From: Chitinophagaceae bacterium
Lineage (GTDB): Bacteria > Bacteroidota > Bacteroidia > Cytophagales > Cytophagaceae
DNA length: 52,626 nt
Direction: 5' to 3'
NCBI GenBank assembly: GCA_028288405.1
Contig: JAQBNS010000056.1
Location: 1-52,626, forward strand
The notes under the pieces are model-generated. The model searched no databases, was not told the origin of the DNA, and saw only the letters and a program-made list of their open reading frames with translations. Below, piece by piece: positions 7,922 to 17,000 of this stretch. Every line of letters starts with the position of its first letter. Position 1 is the first letter of the stretch. The position numbers and the translations under genes are program-made.

Positions 7922-9463
7922 ATGAAAAAAAGAATTACTTCCCTGTCCTTTTATTTATTACTGTTTATCATTCCTTTCAGCCATAGCAATGCTCAGGATC
8001 TAAACTGTGATGTCTTCTCTTTCGGAGATGTAGCATATGATCTTCTGATCGCTGCTGATCCTTCCCTTAATTTGTATCATGCCGGGCGCACTGATTTTTT
8101 GCTGGTCAAGCATAATTCAGCAGGTACTTTGCAATGGTCAAAACCAGCCGGAGGATTACAGGCAACAGCACTGACGACAGATGCGAATGGAAACGTATAC
8201 ATAGCAGGACTATTTTTAGGCAGTGTTACATTCGGCAGTATTACGCTAAACAACAGCACCGCAGGGAAAAGCAATATTTATGTGGTGAAGTACGATACGG
8301 ATGGTGTTGTGCAGTGGGCCATTGCTACAGGAGAAGTCGTGGACAATGTATTGGATATCGCCGTCGATGTCAGTGGCAACGTGTTCCTTGCGGGTAAGGT
8401 CAGTGGATCAGGAAATATCTTTGGTAGTACTACGCTTTCATCAAGCGCCATCAGCGGAGATAGCTATGTAGCAAAACTAAATAATACAGGCACCGTGCTT
8501 TGGGCAAAAGCTTCCGTATCGGATTTTTATGCTTCGTTAGGCGGATTGGCTGTGGACACAGATGGCAATGCCTATTTAGCAGGATTATTCAGTTCAAGTG
8601 TAAAGTTCGGCGCCACCTCCACTCTGTCTGCCAGCGGAAGCTCAGGACAGTCTGATGTTTTTGTGGCAAAATACGATCCGGACGGAACCGCACTTTGGGC
8701 AAAATCCTATTTTTATACAGGCAATGATGCGGCTTACGACATTGCTGCAGGGGCTGACGGCAATATTTATGTAACCGGTGTACTGGCTCAAAGCCAGTTG
8801 TTTATCTTTAAATATAATTCATCAGGATTCTTTCAATGGTCCAGAACAGCAAGTGGTCTCAGTGCTTCGCAGGGCAATAGCATTGCGGTAGACAGCGACG
8901 GTAATGCTTATGTGACAGGCTATTTTACAGGTTCTAATGTTACTATAGGTGACACCACATTGTATGGTGACGATGGTAATTTAGGCAAAGAAGCATTGGT
9001 TTTAAAAGTTGATTCTGATTCGTTTCTCTCCTGGGCCGGACAAGGAACAGGTGATGGTGACGAAGAAGGAACAGCCATTTGCATTAGCAATGATGCAACC
9101 CTTTATTTTGCCGGTTATACGCAAAGCGAATCATTTACTTTAGGTCACACGACTTTAACCGGGCCAACAGAATTTGTAGCCAATATGTTAAAAGAAAATA
9201 TAGTGACGGCAATAACCGACAACAACAAATTACAGAATAACCTCTTCCCGAACCCGACCAGTGGTACTGTTCAGATTTCAGGTTTGGAAGAAGCCGTGTG
9301 GAAAGTAAAAATAAATACACTCAATGGACTTTGCATTTATCAGTCAGAGCAAAGTGGTTCGACTTTAACTTTAGATTTATCCGCGCAAGCGAAAGGCATT
9401 TATATGCTGGAATTGTATAAAGATGACACCTATTCTGGGGTAGCAAAACTTGTTGTAGAGTAA
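7922..9463 (+). CDS. Secreted SBBP-repeat beta-propeller protein with T9SS sorting domain
   Basis: A signal peptide (FYLLLFIIPFSHSNAQ) is followed by about six repeats of the form WAK(A/S)...AVDxxGNxYLAGxFxG...FVAKYDxDG, the SBBP (seven-bladed propeller) pattern, over residues about 40-420. The C-terminus has FPNPTSGTVQIS and ends KLVVE, a T9SS type A sorting domain. Such proteins are surface or extracellular; the ligand is unknown. Confidence 0.85.
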   Translation: MKKRITSLSFYLLLFIIPFSHSNAQDLNCDVFSFGDVAYDLLIAADPSLNLYHAGRTDFLLVKHNSAGTLQWSKPAGGLQATALTTDANGNVYIAGLFLGSVTFGSITLNNSTAGKSNIYVVKYDTDGVVQWAIATGEVVDNVLDIAVDVSGNVFLAGKVSGSGNIFGSTTLSSSAISGDSYVAKLNNTGTVLWAKASVSDFYASLGGLAVDTDGNAYLAGLFSSSVKFGATSTLSASGSSGQSDVFVAKYDPDGTALWAKSYFYTGNDAAYDIAAGADGNIYVTGVLAQSQLFIFKYNSSGFFQWSRTASGLSASQGNSIAVDSDGNAYVTGYFTGSNVTIGDTTLYGDDGNLGKEALVLKVDSDSFLSWAGQGTGDGDEEGTAICISNDATLYFAGYTQSESFTLGHTTLTGPTEFVANMLKENIVTAITDNNKLQNNLFPNPTSGTVQISGLEEAVWKVKINTLNGLCIYQSEQSGSTLTLDLSAQAKGIYMLELYKDDTYSGVAKLVVE

Positions 9464-9479
9464 ACATAGTAAGTTTCAC

Positions 9480-9548
9480 CTGTCGCAAGTCTCGCTTAAA
9501 AACACAGCACCAGTGGAACTCATCTATATTAATAATCTAAAGCATAAG
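9480..9548 (+). pseudogene. Decayed 3' fragment of the 68-codon ORF
   Basis: In frame from 9495 the sequence reads LKNTAPVELIYINNLKH, matching the end LKNTPAGEMIYINNLKH of the ORF at 7653-7859. The stop codon has changed to AAG and the 5' part is absent. A partial family A palindrome follows at 9565, in the same order as downstream of the intact ORF. Confidence 0.65.
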
Positions 9549-9564
9549 TCCCCTGTTGTTGCCA

Positions 9565-9582
9565 CGTTGGCGCCTATAGATG
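9565..9582. repeat. Partial palindromic repeat family A copy
   Basis: CGTTGGCGCCTATAGATG keeps the left half (TGGCGCC) of the element. It follows the ORF fragment. Confidence 0.4.
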
Positions 9583-9598
9583 ATAAGATGACATACCC

Positions 9599-10228
9599 AT
9601 GAAAACCCAAGTATTAACATTAGTGGCTTTTTTTTTACTTCTCTATTCGACAACATTCGGCCAGACCAAAAAGGACCTGAACATAGATTTTATGCTTCGG
9701 GGATATATCTATGCCCAGTCAAGCATTGAAGATACTTTGGCAGCGGGCGGTTTTAGTGATTCAGATAATTTAGCGAAGAAGGTATCGGATCGTTTCGATT
9801 TTTCCGAAACCGGTTTTTTTCTAAAAATAGACACGAACAAAACAGTCCTGATCAATGACAAATACAATGGTTATAAGTTATTTATTGTGAACAAAAGCGA
9901 CAGCCTCATTAGACTGGAAGGCTCTGACAGTCGCTTGTCTGTGATTGCAGAAGTTTTCGTTAAAGGGGAATGGAAACCCATTGAGTATTTGCCCAGCAGT
10001 TGGTGTGGCAATAGTTACCACAGTGTTTATTTAAAACAAAATGAATATTGGGAATTTGATGTTCCTAAGTTCTCCGGAAAAATAAAAACAAAACTGCGTT
10101 ACCGTTTACTCCTTGACAACGGTAAATTTATTTATTCGAATGAGGTGCCCACAAGCATTAATAAAGGACAATTGAAAAGCAAAGAAGGTCATAGCCCAAA
10201 CGGAGTTATGGATCCTTATAACGATTAA
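9599..10228 (+). CDS. Secreted protein of unknown function
   Basis: It has a clear signal peptide (TLVAFFLLLYSTTFGQ) and a mature beta-rich region of about 190 residues, with a central block VFVKGEWKPIEYLPSSWCGNSY resembling periplasmic or envelope proteins of Bacteroidota. I recognise no named domain. It is followed within about 30 bases by a small lipoprotein gene, suggesting cotranscription. Confidence 0.65.
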   Translation: MKTQVLTLVAFFLLLYSTTFGQTKKDLNIDFMLRGYIYAQSSIEDTLAAGGFSDSDNLAKKVSDRFDFSETGFFLKIDTNKTVLINDKYNGYKLFIVNKSDSLIRLEGSDSRLSVIAEVFVKGEWKPIEYLPSSWCGNSYHSVYLKQNEYWEFDVPKFSGKIKTKLRYRLLLDNGKFIYSNEVPTSINKGQLKSKEGHSPNGVMDPYND

Positions 10229-10258
10229 CAATTGGTTGATATTAAAAAATATATTTAT

Positions 10259-10717
10259 ATGATGAAGCTTCTCTTCACGTTCTTTTTGCTAGCCGCGCTG
10301 ACGCTTTTTACGACCTGTAAAAAGAAAGAAGAAGTACCAAATCCCTGCGAGGAATTGCAGGCAAAGCTGCAGGGGACTTATGACATTACCGTCACTTCCT
10401 ACCCTTTACAAACAAGCCAGGAAGGAGATGAAAAGGAAGTGCTTGTGTTTCCGTCTTACAATTGCAGCAACAGTATACAATTCAATAATTTATTTCAATT
10501 CTTTGGTTGCTCCACTTTTCCTTTTACAGAAAGTAAACATTTCACCCTGACCTATGCAGACGGAGCTACCTGGCAGGGCGCTCGCGTACAAGGCGCAGGC
10601 AATATCATAAATGGTATTTTTCATTTTGAAGGCACAGTCATCAATGGCGGCACAGAATATCCTATCGTATTGGATGGCAAAAAGGCCAGTGATTTTATGA
10701 GGACCTCAGCCTGCTAG
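10259..10717 (+). CDS. Small lipoprotein
   Basis: Starting at the ATG at 10259 (or 10262) gives a lipoprotein signal peptide (LLFTFFLLAALTLFTTC, then KKKEE). The mature protein of about 130 residues is beta-rich (GTYDITVTSYPLQ, ADGATWQGARVQGAG), like other small Bacteroidota lipoproteins whose role is unknown. The upstream TTG at 10232 would precede the signal and is unlikely to be used. Confidence 0.65.
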   Translation: MMKLLFTFFLLAALTLFTTCKKKEEVPNPCEELQAKLQGTYDITVTSYPLQTSQEGDEKEVLVFPSYNCSNSIQFNNLFQFFGCSTFPFTESKHFTLTYADGATWQGARVQGAGNIINGIFHFEGTVINGGTEYPIVLDGKKASDFMRTSAC

Positions 10718-10759
10718 GAAAAAAATAAAACATCAAAACACTACACTTAAAATACAACT

Positions 10760-11206
10760 ATGAAACTAACAAAACTATTTCTGGGACTATTGTTGATTGG
10801 AACACTGAATACAGCGAATGCCCAAACGCCTGAAGAAGTAATGGACAAATTCTTCAAGACCTATCAAAAAAATAAACCTGTTGATGCCATCGAGGAACTC
10901 TACTCGCATAATCCCTGGTTAGCAAGAAAAAACGACGATGTAGAGAAACTCAAAACTCAGTTCAGAGATTTACAAACCTTGGTAGGAGAATACAATGGGC
11001 ATGAATTGTTGTACAGCAGGAATGTCAAGGATTGTTTTATGTTGACAACCTATTTAGTTAAATACGACAGACAACCTGTTCGATTTAATTTTCAGTTTTA
11101 CAAAGCAAAAGACCAATGGATTTTATTTTCATTTTCTTATGACGATAGTTTTGATGACGATTTAGAAAGCGCTATCAAATCTGAAATTCTTGAACTGACA
11201 AAATAG
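10760..11206 (+). CDS. Small secreted protein, NTF2-like in size
   Basis: A signal peptide (FLGLLLIGTLNTANAQ) precedes a mature domain of about 125 residues beginning TPEEVMDKFFKTYQKNKPVDAIEELY. The helix start followed by beta strands (VRFNFQFYKAKDQWILFSFSYD) resembles small SnoaL/DUF4019-like folds. No catalytic residues are evident. Probably periplasmic. Confidence 0.6.
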   Translation: MKLTKLFLGLLLIGTLNTANAQTPEEVMDKFFKTYQKNKPVDAIEELYSHNPWLARKNDDVEKLKTQFRDLQTLVGEYNGHELLYSRNVKDCFMLTTYLVKYDRQPVRFNFQFYKAKDQWILFSFSYDDSFDDDLESAIKSEILELTK

Positions 11207-11216
11207 TAGGGCTCCT

Positions 11217-11246
11217 CCGCTGGCGCCGACGTCCGTCGGCGCTAAC
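11217..11246. repeat. Palindromic repeat family A, best-preserved copy
   Basis: CCGCTGGCGCCGACGTCCGT followed by CGGCGCTAAC. GCGCCGAC (11223-11230) pairs perfectly with GTCGGCGC (11235-11242) around GTCC. Read on the minus strand it would encode LAPTDVGASGG, so spurious ORFs across such copies share that peptide. It lies between convergent genes and could act as a transcription attenuator. Confidence 0.75.
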
Positions 11247-11262
11247 AAAGGTATGGGAGAAG

Positions 11263-11442
11263 TTATAATTCCCGGAACGTGGTTCCGATAGCCAATACAA
11301 TAAAACCTACAAGCAGTAAAGTGTAATTGTATTCCGTCAGAAAAGAAACGTTGGCATAATGTCCGATGATACCAAGCACACCGCATACTAAGCCGATGAT
11401 CCAGGTAATTCTTTTGGGTGCAGAAGGTGAAGAGGAAGCCAT
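11263..11442 (-). CDS. Small two-TM membrane protein (59 residues)
   Basis: The frame reads MASSSPSAPKRITWIIGLVC at the start and IVLAIGTTFREL at the end. Two hydrophobic helices lie at about residues 12-29 and 40-54, separated by the short loop ANVSFLTEYNY. This resembles the short conserved membrane proteins often seen in Bacteroidota, with a Ser/Pro N-terminus and a basic residue before the first helix. It is convergent with the gene at 10760, with a palindrome between them. Function unknown. Confidence 0.65.
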   Translation of the reverse strand: MASSSPSAPKRITWIIGLVCGVLGIIGHYANVSFLTEYNYTLLLVGFIVLAIGTTFREL

Positions 11443-11692
11443 AGCGGTTGGGTTTAGTGAATAATAGTAAATATATCATAATCATTGACACTTAACTATT
11501 TATTACTCCTTGACCCGTTTATCAACCGGTGACTTAAAATTCCTATTTGCACGAGCGGAGCAATCACACTACTCCATAATCAACTTAGACGCATATCTTT
11601 CCCTCCGGCATTGACAATACGAACGGCAATATCACCAATCAATTCCCCAGTGGCATCGATAGCTATTCACAATTCTAACGTATATTTCCTTC

Positions 11693-12133
11693 ATGCCAGA
11701 TTACATTGACTCTAAAGAAACCGATTACCTGTACATCGCGCCTTCACAAATTCCAAAAGCCGGGCAAGGTCTTTTTGTTTCTATACCCATTTACAAAGAT
11801 GAAGTCATTTCACTATTCAAAGGAGAAATTTTGACTCACACAGAAGCTGCACGCAGAGGAGCCATTGGAGAGGATGCGTATTTTATCAATTGCCTAGATG
11901 GTTCTATCATGGACTCTATGCATACGGCTTGTTTTGCCAAGTATGCCAATGATCCGGATGCCTTGGGAGGAAAAATAGTCAGGAGCGCTTTCAAAACCAA
12001 TGCCGATATCACACTCGATGACGATGACAAAATTTGTTTGGTGGCCAATCGCAACATCAAAGTGGGTGAAGAAGTCTTCTGTAACTATGGTAAAAAATAC
12101 TGGAAAAATTTTCATGCCTTAAAAAAACAGTGA
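11693..12133 (+). CDS. SET-domain protein
   Basis: The order of motifs is that of a short SET domain: an N-terminal GQGLF turn, VISLFKGEILT, the central CFAKYANDP (position of the NHxC/S substrate-site motif) and the terminal GEEVFCNYGKKYW with the conserved ELxxxY-like Tyr. SET proteins transfer methyl groups from S-adenosylmethionine to lysines. Bacterial free-standing SET domains of about 140 residues rarely have known substrates. The central Asn-His is replaced by Tyr-Ala-Asn, so activity is uncertain. Confidence 0.75.
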   Translation: MPDYIDSKETDYLYIAPSQIPKAGQGLFVSIPIYKDEVISLFKGEILTHTEAARRGAIGEDAYFINCLDGSIMDSMHTACFAKYANDPDALGGKIVRSAFKTNADITLDDDDKICLVANRNIKVGEEVFCNYGKKYWKNFHALKKQ

Positions 12134-12303
12134 GAGTGTTCCATTTGAAACAAAAATCACATTAATACACTAAGCCATTAAATCCACCCATCTGCGTGCG
12201 AAAAATGGATTCGTGGTATAGTGAAAAGAAAAATAGACCGGGAGACAACAAATGAACGATAATCCCGCTAGTAAGATTATGTTTCATTATTCTTTTTAAA
12301 CTT

Positions 12304-13185
12304 ATGAAAAAACTACTGATTTTATTATTGGGGATTGTCCTTCTATACGCTTGCCATACCAAAGAAGAGGATCAAAGCGTAGCGGTTTCTATGCAAGAAG
12401 TTCAACTAGAAAAGGTGGAAGAGGTAAAGTTTTCACCTCCCTCTATTGCAGATGATGCTGAACTTAAACAGATGGAAATTCGCGAAAAGCCTGCTGCTGC
12501 ACCTGTTGCCAAAAAGATCATCAAGGACGGTGAGCTTTCTGTGAAAACAAAAGACATTGCTTCCGCCAAGAAAGTGCTGGATGCTGCCTTAAAAAGTTAC
12601 CATGCGTATTACGAATCCGAAACCTTAGATAACAACGAATACAACACGACCTACACCTTAAAAATAAGAGTTCCGTCCAACCAATTTGAAAGTCTGCTGA
12701 TCGCTATCGAAAAAGGAGAAGGAGAAGTGACGGCTAAGAGTATACAATCTTATGACGTGACAGAAGAATATGTAGATATAGAAGGACGATTAAAAAATAA
12801 AAGAGAGTATTTAAAACGATACAAAGATTTATTAGGCAGAGCCAATACCATCAAAGACATCCTGGCCTTAGAGGAAAACATACGTGTATTGCAGGAAGAA
12901 ATAGAAAGCAAAGAAGGCAGACTGAAATACCTCAACGATCAGGTCGCTTACAGCACCTTGAACATGACATTGTTCTATAACAAAGAATATGTCTTCAAAC
13001 CTGCTGAAGAGCAAAAGTTCAGTGAGCAGGTCAAAAGCGCGTTGAGTAAGGGTTGGCATTCCCTTGTAGGTTTTATCTTGTGGCTGATCAAAGTATGGCC
13101 ATGGATTATTTTGATTGCTCTACTCTCGTTCTTTTTTAAACAATACTTGAATAAAAGAAAAGCGGAGAAAGCAACAACATTATAA
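12304..13185 (+). CDS. DUF4349 lipoprotein
   Basis: A lipoprotein signal (LLILLLGIVLLYAC) is followed by the DUF4349 core: KKIIKDGELSVKTKDI, TYTLKIRVPSNQFESLL, then a long coiled coil (about residues 150-215, DIEGRLKNKREYLKRYKDLL and VLQEEIESKEGRL), and a C-terminal membrane helix (about 255-278). Length and order match the family, found widely in Bacteroidota and Firmicutes with an envelope location and unknown function. Followed by a strong terminator. Confidence 0.88.
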   Translation: MKKLLILLLGIVLLYACHTKEEDQSVAVSMQEVQLEKVEEVKFSPPSIADDAELKQMEIREKPAAAPVAKKIIKDGELSVKTKDIASAKKVLDAALKSYHAYYESETLDNNEYNTTYTLKIRVPSNQFESLLIAIEKGEGEVTAKSIQSYDVTEEYVDIEGRLKNKREYLKRYKDLLGRANTIKDILALEENIRVLQEEIESKEGRLKYLNDQVAYSTLNMTLFYNKEYVFKPAEEQKFSEQVKSALSKGWHSLVGFILWLIKVWPWIILIALLSFFFKQYLNKRKAEKATTL

Positions 13186-13197
13186 CTATTGAGCAAC

Positions 13198-13228
13198 AAA
13201 AGGGATGGTACCATATACCATCCCTTTT
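13198..13228. terminator. Rho-independent terminator
   Basis: A 13-bp perfect stem (AAAAGGGATGGTA with TACCATCCCTTTT) and a 5-base loop stand directly after the DUF4349 gene. The A and T ends allow termination on both strands. Confidence 0.9.
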
Positions 13229-13288
13229 GTTTTGATAAGTCGTATATTAATATCAATTTATCGGACCTTAATTCATCTTACCATCAGC

Positions 13289-14041
13289 ATGAGTAAAACA
13301 GCATTGATCACCGGCGCAACTTCAGGAATTGGATTGGCAACGGCACAGGCATTTGCAGAGATAAACATAAATCTCATTCTCTGTGGACGACGCCAAGATC
13401 GCCTGGAGGAGATTCAAAAAGAACTGTCAAAAAAAGTAAAGGTAACCACTTTGAATTTTGATGTTCGAAATAACCAGGAAGTAGTGCATGCTATCAGTAG
13501 TTTGGCCGAAGAATGGAAAACGATTGATCTGCTCGTTAATAATGCCGGCAACGCTCATGGGCTCTCGCCTATTCAGGATGGTGATCTCGCTGATTGGGAT
13601 GCCATGATCGATGGCAATGTAAAAGGATTGCTGTATGTATCAAAAGCGATACTACCGGGTATGATCAAACAACAATCAGGGCATATTGTCAATATCAGTT
13701 CTATTGCCGGAAAAGAAACCTATGCCAACGGAGCCGTGTACTGTGCTTCTAAAAAAGCGGTCGAAGCCATCAGCGAAGGCATGCGTCTCGATTTGACACA
13801 ACACCGCATTAAAATTACCAACATTGCACCAGGCGCAGTCGAAACCGAATTTTCCCTCGTACGATTTCAGGGCGATCGTGAAAAAGCAAAAAAAGTATAC
13901 GAAGGTTTTCAGCCGCTACAAGCGAACGACATTGCCGATGCCATCGTGTATGCTGTTACAGCACCGGCTCATGTGACCATCGCGGATCTGCTGATTTATC
14001 CGGCGGCACAAGCCGGGCCAACTACGATCTATCGTAAATAA
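13289..14041 (+). CDS. Short-chain dehydrogenase/reductase (YdfG-like)
   Basis: I chose the ATG at 13289 because it places the Rossmann motif TGATSGIG at residues 8-15; the longer frame from 13205 runs through the terminator. Later come LILCGRRQDRL (an Arg after strand 2 indicates NADP preference), NNAG, ISSIAG and the catalytic Y-x3-K in AVYCASKKAV. At 250 residues and with VETEFSLVRFQGD it fits the NADP-dependent 3-hydroxy-acid/serine dehydrogenase (YdfG) group. Confidence 0.88.
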   Translation: MSKTALITGATSGIGLATAQAFAEININLILCGRRQDRLEEIQKELSKKVKVTTLNFDVRNNQEVVHAISSLAEEWKTIDLLVNNAGNAHGLSPIQDGDLADWDAMIDGNVKGLLYVSKAILPGMIKQQSGHIVNISSIAGKETYANGAVYCASKKAVEAISEGMRLDLTQHRIKITNIAPGAVETEFSLVRFQGDREKAKKVYEGFQPLQANDIADAIVYAVTAPAHVTIADLLIYPAAQAGPTTIYRK

Positions 14042-14078
14042 AAATAAACTATGTCGCTGTTGCGACATAGTTTATTTT
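14041..14078. terminator. Bidirectional terminator with a 17-bp stem
   Basis: AAAATAAACTATGTCGC pairs perfectly with GCGACATAGTTTATTTT around a TGTT loop. It separates the convergent SDR and CUB/Big_2 genes. The stop codon of the minus-strand gene lies inside the hairpin. Confidence 0.93.
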
Positions 14079-17000
14079 ACTACAAGCTTACGTGTGGCGG
14101 TTGCATTAGGAGATACAATCGTTACGATGTATATACCGGCCTCCAACTGTTCTATATTGATTTCCTTCGTATCCGCCAACTTTTCTGAGTAGACATTGCT
14201 TCCCTGCTGATTGGTAATATAAATTAAAGCTTCATCCTCTACATTCAACACCAATACCTTTTGAGTAGCTGGATTAGGATATAAAACAATGGCTTCCTGC
14301 AGACCTTGTGAATGATCTACACCCAATACCGTGGTTACTTCCACAGAAGCAGTCGCCGTATAATCTCCGTCCTCAGAAGTTGCTGTAATGATTACCGTGC
14401 CTATAGATATTCCTGTTACCAGACCACCCGCATCTACCGTTGCGATGGATGTATTCGAAGAACTCCAGGTTACATTTTGATTGTCGGCATCTTCAGGACT
14501 GATCGTGGCATCAAGTAGCGTTGCAGTTCCTTCCGTCAGAACAATACTGGAAGGACTCACACCAATGCCTGTAACCGCTATAGGAGTAACGGTAACAGCA
14601 GACGTCGCCGTATAATTTCCATCCTGGGATGTCGCAGTGATCGTGGCATTTCCTGCTGCCACTCCTGTTACCAAACCAGACGCATCTACTATGGCGACGG
14701 AAGTATTGGAAGAACTCCAGGTTACATTTTGATTGTCCGCAGCAGCAGGAGTAATCGTAGCTGTGAGCGATGTTGTATTTCCTTTCTGAACCGAAACATT
14801 GATTGGACTAACGCTAATGCCTGTCACTGCTATAGGTGTGACCGTAATGGCAGAAGTCGCGGTATAATTTCCATCCTGGGATGTCGCAGTGATCGTGGCA
14901 TTTCCTGCTGCGATTCCTGTTACCAAACCAGACGCATCTACTGTGGCGACGGAAGTATTGGAAGAACTCCAGGTTACATTTTGATTGCCGGCAGTAGCAG
15001 GACTGATCGTAGCGGTGAGTGACGTTGTATTTCCTTTCTGAACAGAGACACTGGTTGGACTTACGCTAATGCCTGTCACTGCTATAGGTGTGACTGTAAT
15101 GGCAGAAGTCGCGGTATAATTTCCATCCTGGGATGTTGCAGTGATCGTGGCATTTCCTACTGCGACTCCTGTTACCAAACCAGACGCATCTACTGTGGCG
15201 ACGGAAGTATTGGAAGAACTCCAGGTTACATTTTGATTGCCGGCAGCAGCAGGACTGATCGTAGCAGTGAGTGACGTTGTATTTCCTTTCTGAACAGAGA
15301 CACTGGTTGGACTCACGCTAATACCTGTCACTGCTATAGGTGTGACTGTAATGGCAGACGTCGCGGTATAATTTCCATCCTGGGATGTCACAGTGATCGT
15401 GGCATTTCCTACTGCGACTCCTGTTACCAAACCAGACGCATCTACTGTGGCGACGGAAGTATTGGAAGAACTCCAGCTGACTGTTTTATTCGTAGCACTC
15501 GAAGGAGTGATGGTAGCAACGAGTGAAGTTGTATTTCCTTTTTGAACAGAAGCACTGGTCGGACTGACACTAATACCTGTCACTGCAACTGTTGAACTGA
15601 CACAAGACAGGTTAATAGCAAAACCTGCAAATACATTAGAATAGTCACTCACAAATCTAAACGTAAGTGCTCCTGAGCCGTTGGTAGCCGTAAGGTCTGA
15701 AGGAACAACCGTTCCTGAATAAGTTCCAAGCAGTGTTGCCGATGTGCTTGTGCCATCGTATACATACAGTTTATCATAGCTACCTTCCGTAACAAAAACA
15801 CTGAATTGCGCTTTGACTTTATTCCCTACTGTAGCCGGATTAATAGTCATGCTGCCATCCTGATTCAAACCATAGTTGCCGGCACTTCCGCCGGAATCAT
15901 ATAAGGTACCGGAGCAAGTGGTCAAAGAAGCAGCACCCGATACAGGAACTATAGTAGGCGGAGGAACACAAGTCAAGTTGATGGCAAAACCTGCAAATAC
16001 ATTAGAATAGTCACTCACAAATCTAAACGTGAGCGCCCCTGATCCATTGGTAGCGATGAGGTCTGAAGGAACAACCGTACCGGAATAACTTCCCATCAGT
16101 GTTGCTGCAGTACTTGTACCATCGTACACATACAGTATATCATAAGTGCCTTCTGTGGCAAAAGAAGAAAACTGTGCCTTTATTCTATTGCCTGCTGTAG
16201 CAGGATAAACGGTTGTACTACCATCCATGTTAAGGGCATAATTGCTTGCACTTCCTCCTGAATCGTACAGTGTAGAACTACAAGTGGTCAGTGTAGTGTT
16301 ACCCGATGCAGGAATGACGGTGAGAACAGCAGGATTATAACAGGTAGCCGTAGCAGCAAAGCCCTGATTGACTACGGACGAGTTGGATTTCAATCGCACC
16401 GTCAATGCGCCGGAAGTATTGGATACAGTAGCTCTGAGACTGGAGGGAATACTAGTCCCCGTAAGTTTAGCGAGAACATTGGTTAAGCCGGTACCATCGT
16501 ACACAAACAACGTATCCTGATCTTCCAATGCAAATGTGGTAAAACTGAGGTTCATGAGATTGCCCGCCGACTGAGGAGTAAGCGTTATGGAACCATCTGC
16601 ATTGTTGCTGTATACACCTGAACTTCCTCCATCATCATAGATGTTGGCATTACATGTAGTGAGAGCAATGTTACCACTCACCGGAACCTTAGTTTCAGGG
16701 ACGACACAGCTAACAGAAATAGAAAAACCGGCAGCGTTAATGCTCGCATTAGAAATAAAACTCAGGAATAATTGCCCTGATGCATTGGTAGCAATGATAT
16801 CAGCAGGAATGGTCGTTCCTGAATAGGTGCCGATTACCGGAGCAGTTGCACTATTCCCGTCATAAACGGTCAGGTAATCATTGGTAGCTTCTGTAGCAAA
16901 ACTATTAAAGCTAAGTCTCGTCTTCATTCCCGCTGTTCCCGGTGTAAGCAGCAAAGAACCGTTGTTGTTGTCGGAATAATTCGCAATGTTCCCTCCATTA

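Noticed and set aside
11162-11491. Minus-strand ORF of about 109 codons
   Set aside because: It runs through the family A palindrome (peptide LAPTDVGASGG) and covers the real 59-residue membrane gene in another frame, so it is spurious.
11500-11690. Minus-strand stretch reading DATGELIGDIAVRIVNAGG
   Set aside because: It looks protein-like over 27 codons but has a stop just upstream and no start, and no homologous gene is visible. It may be a remnant, but I cannot support it.
14560-15590. Regularly spaced repeats resembling a CRISPR array
   Set aside because: The repeats encode Big_2 domains in frame and are 246 bases apart with no short unique spacers.
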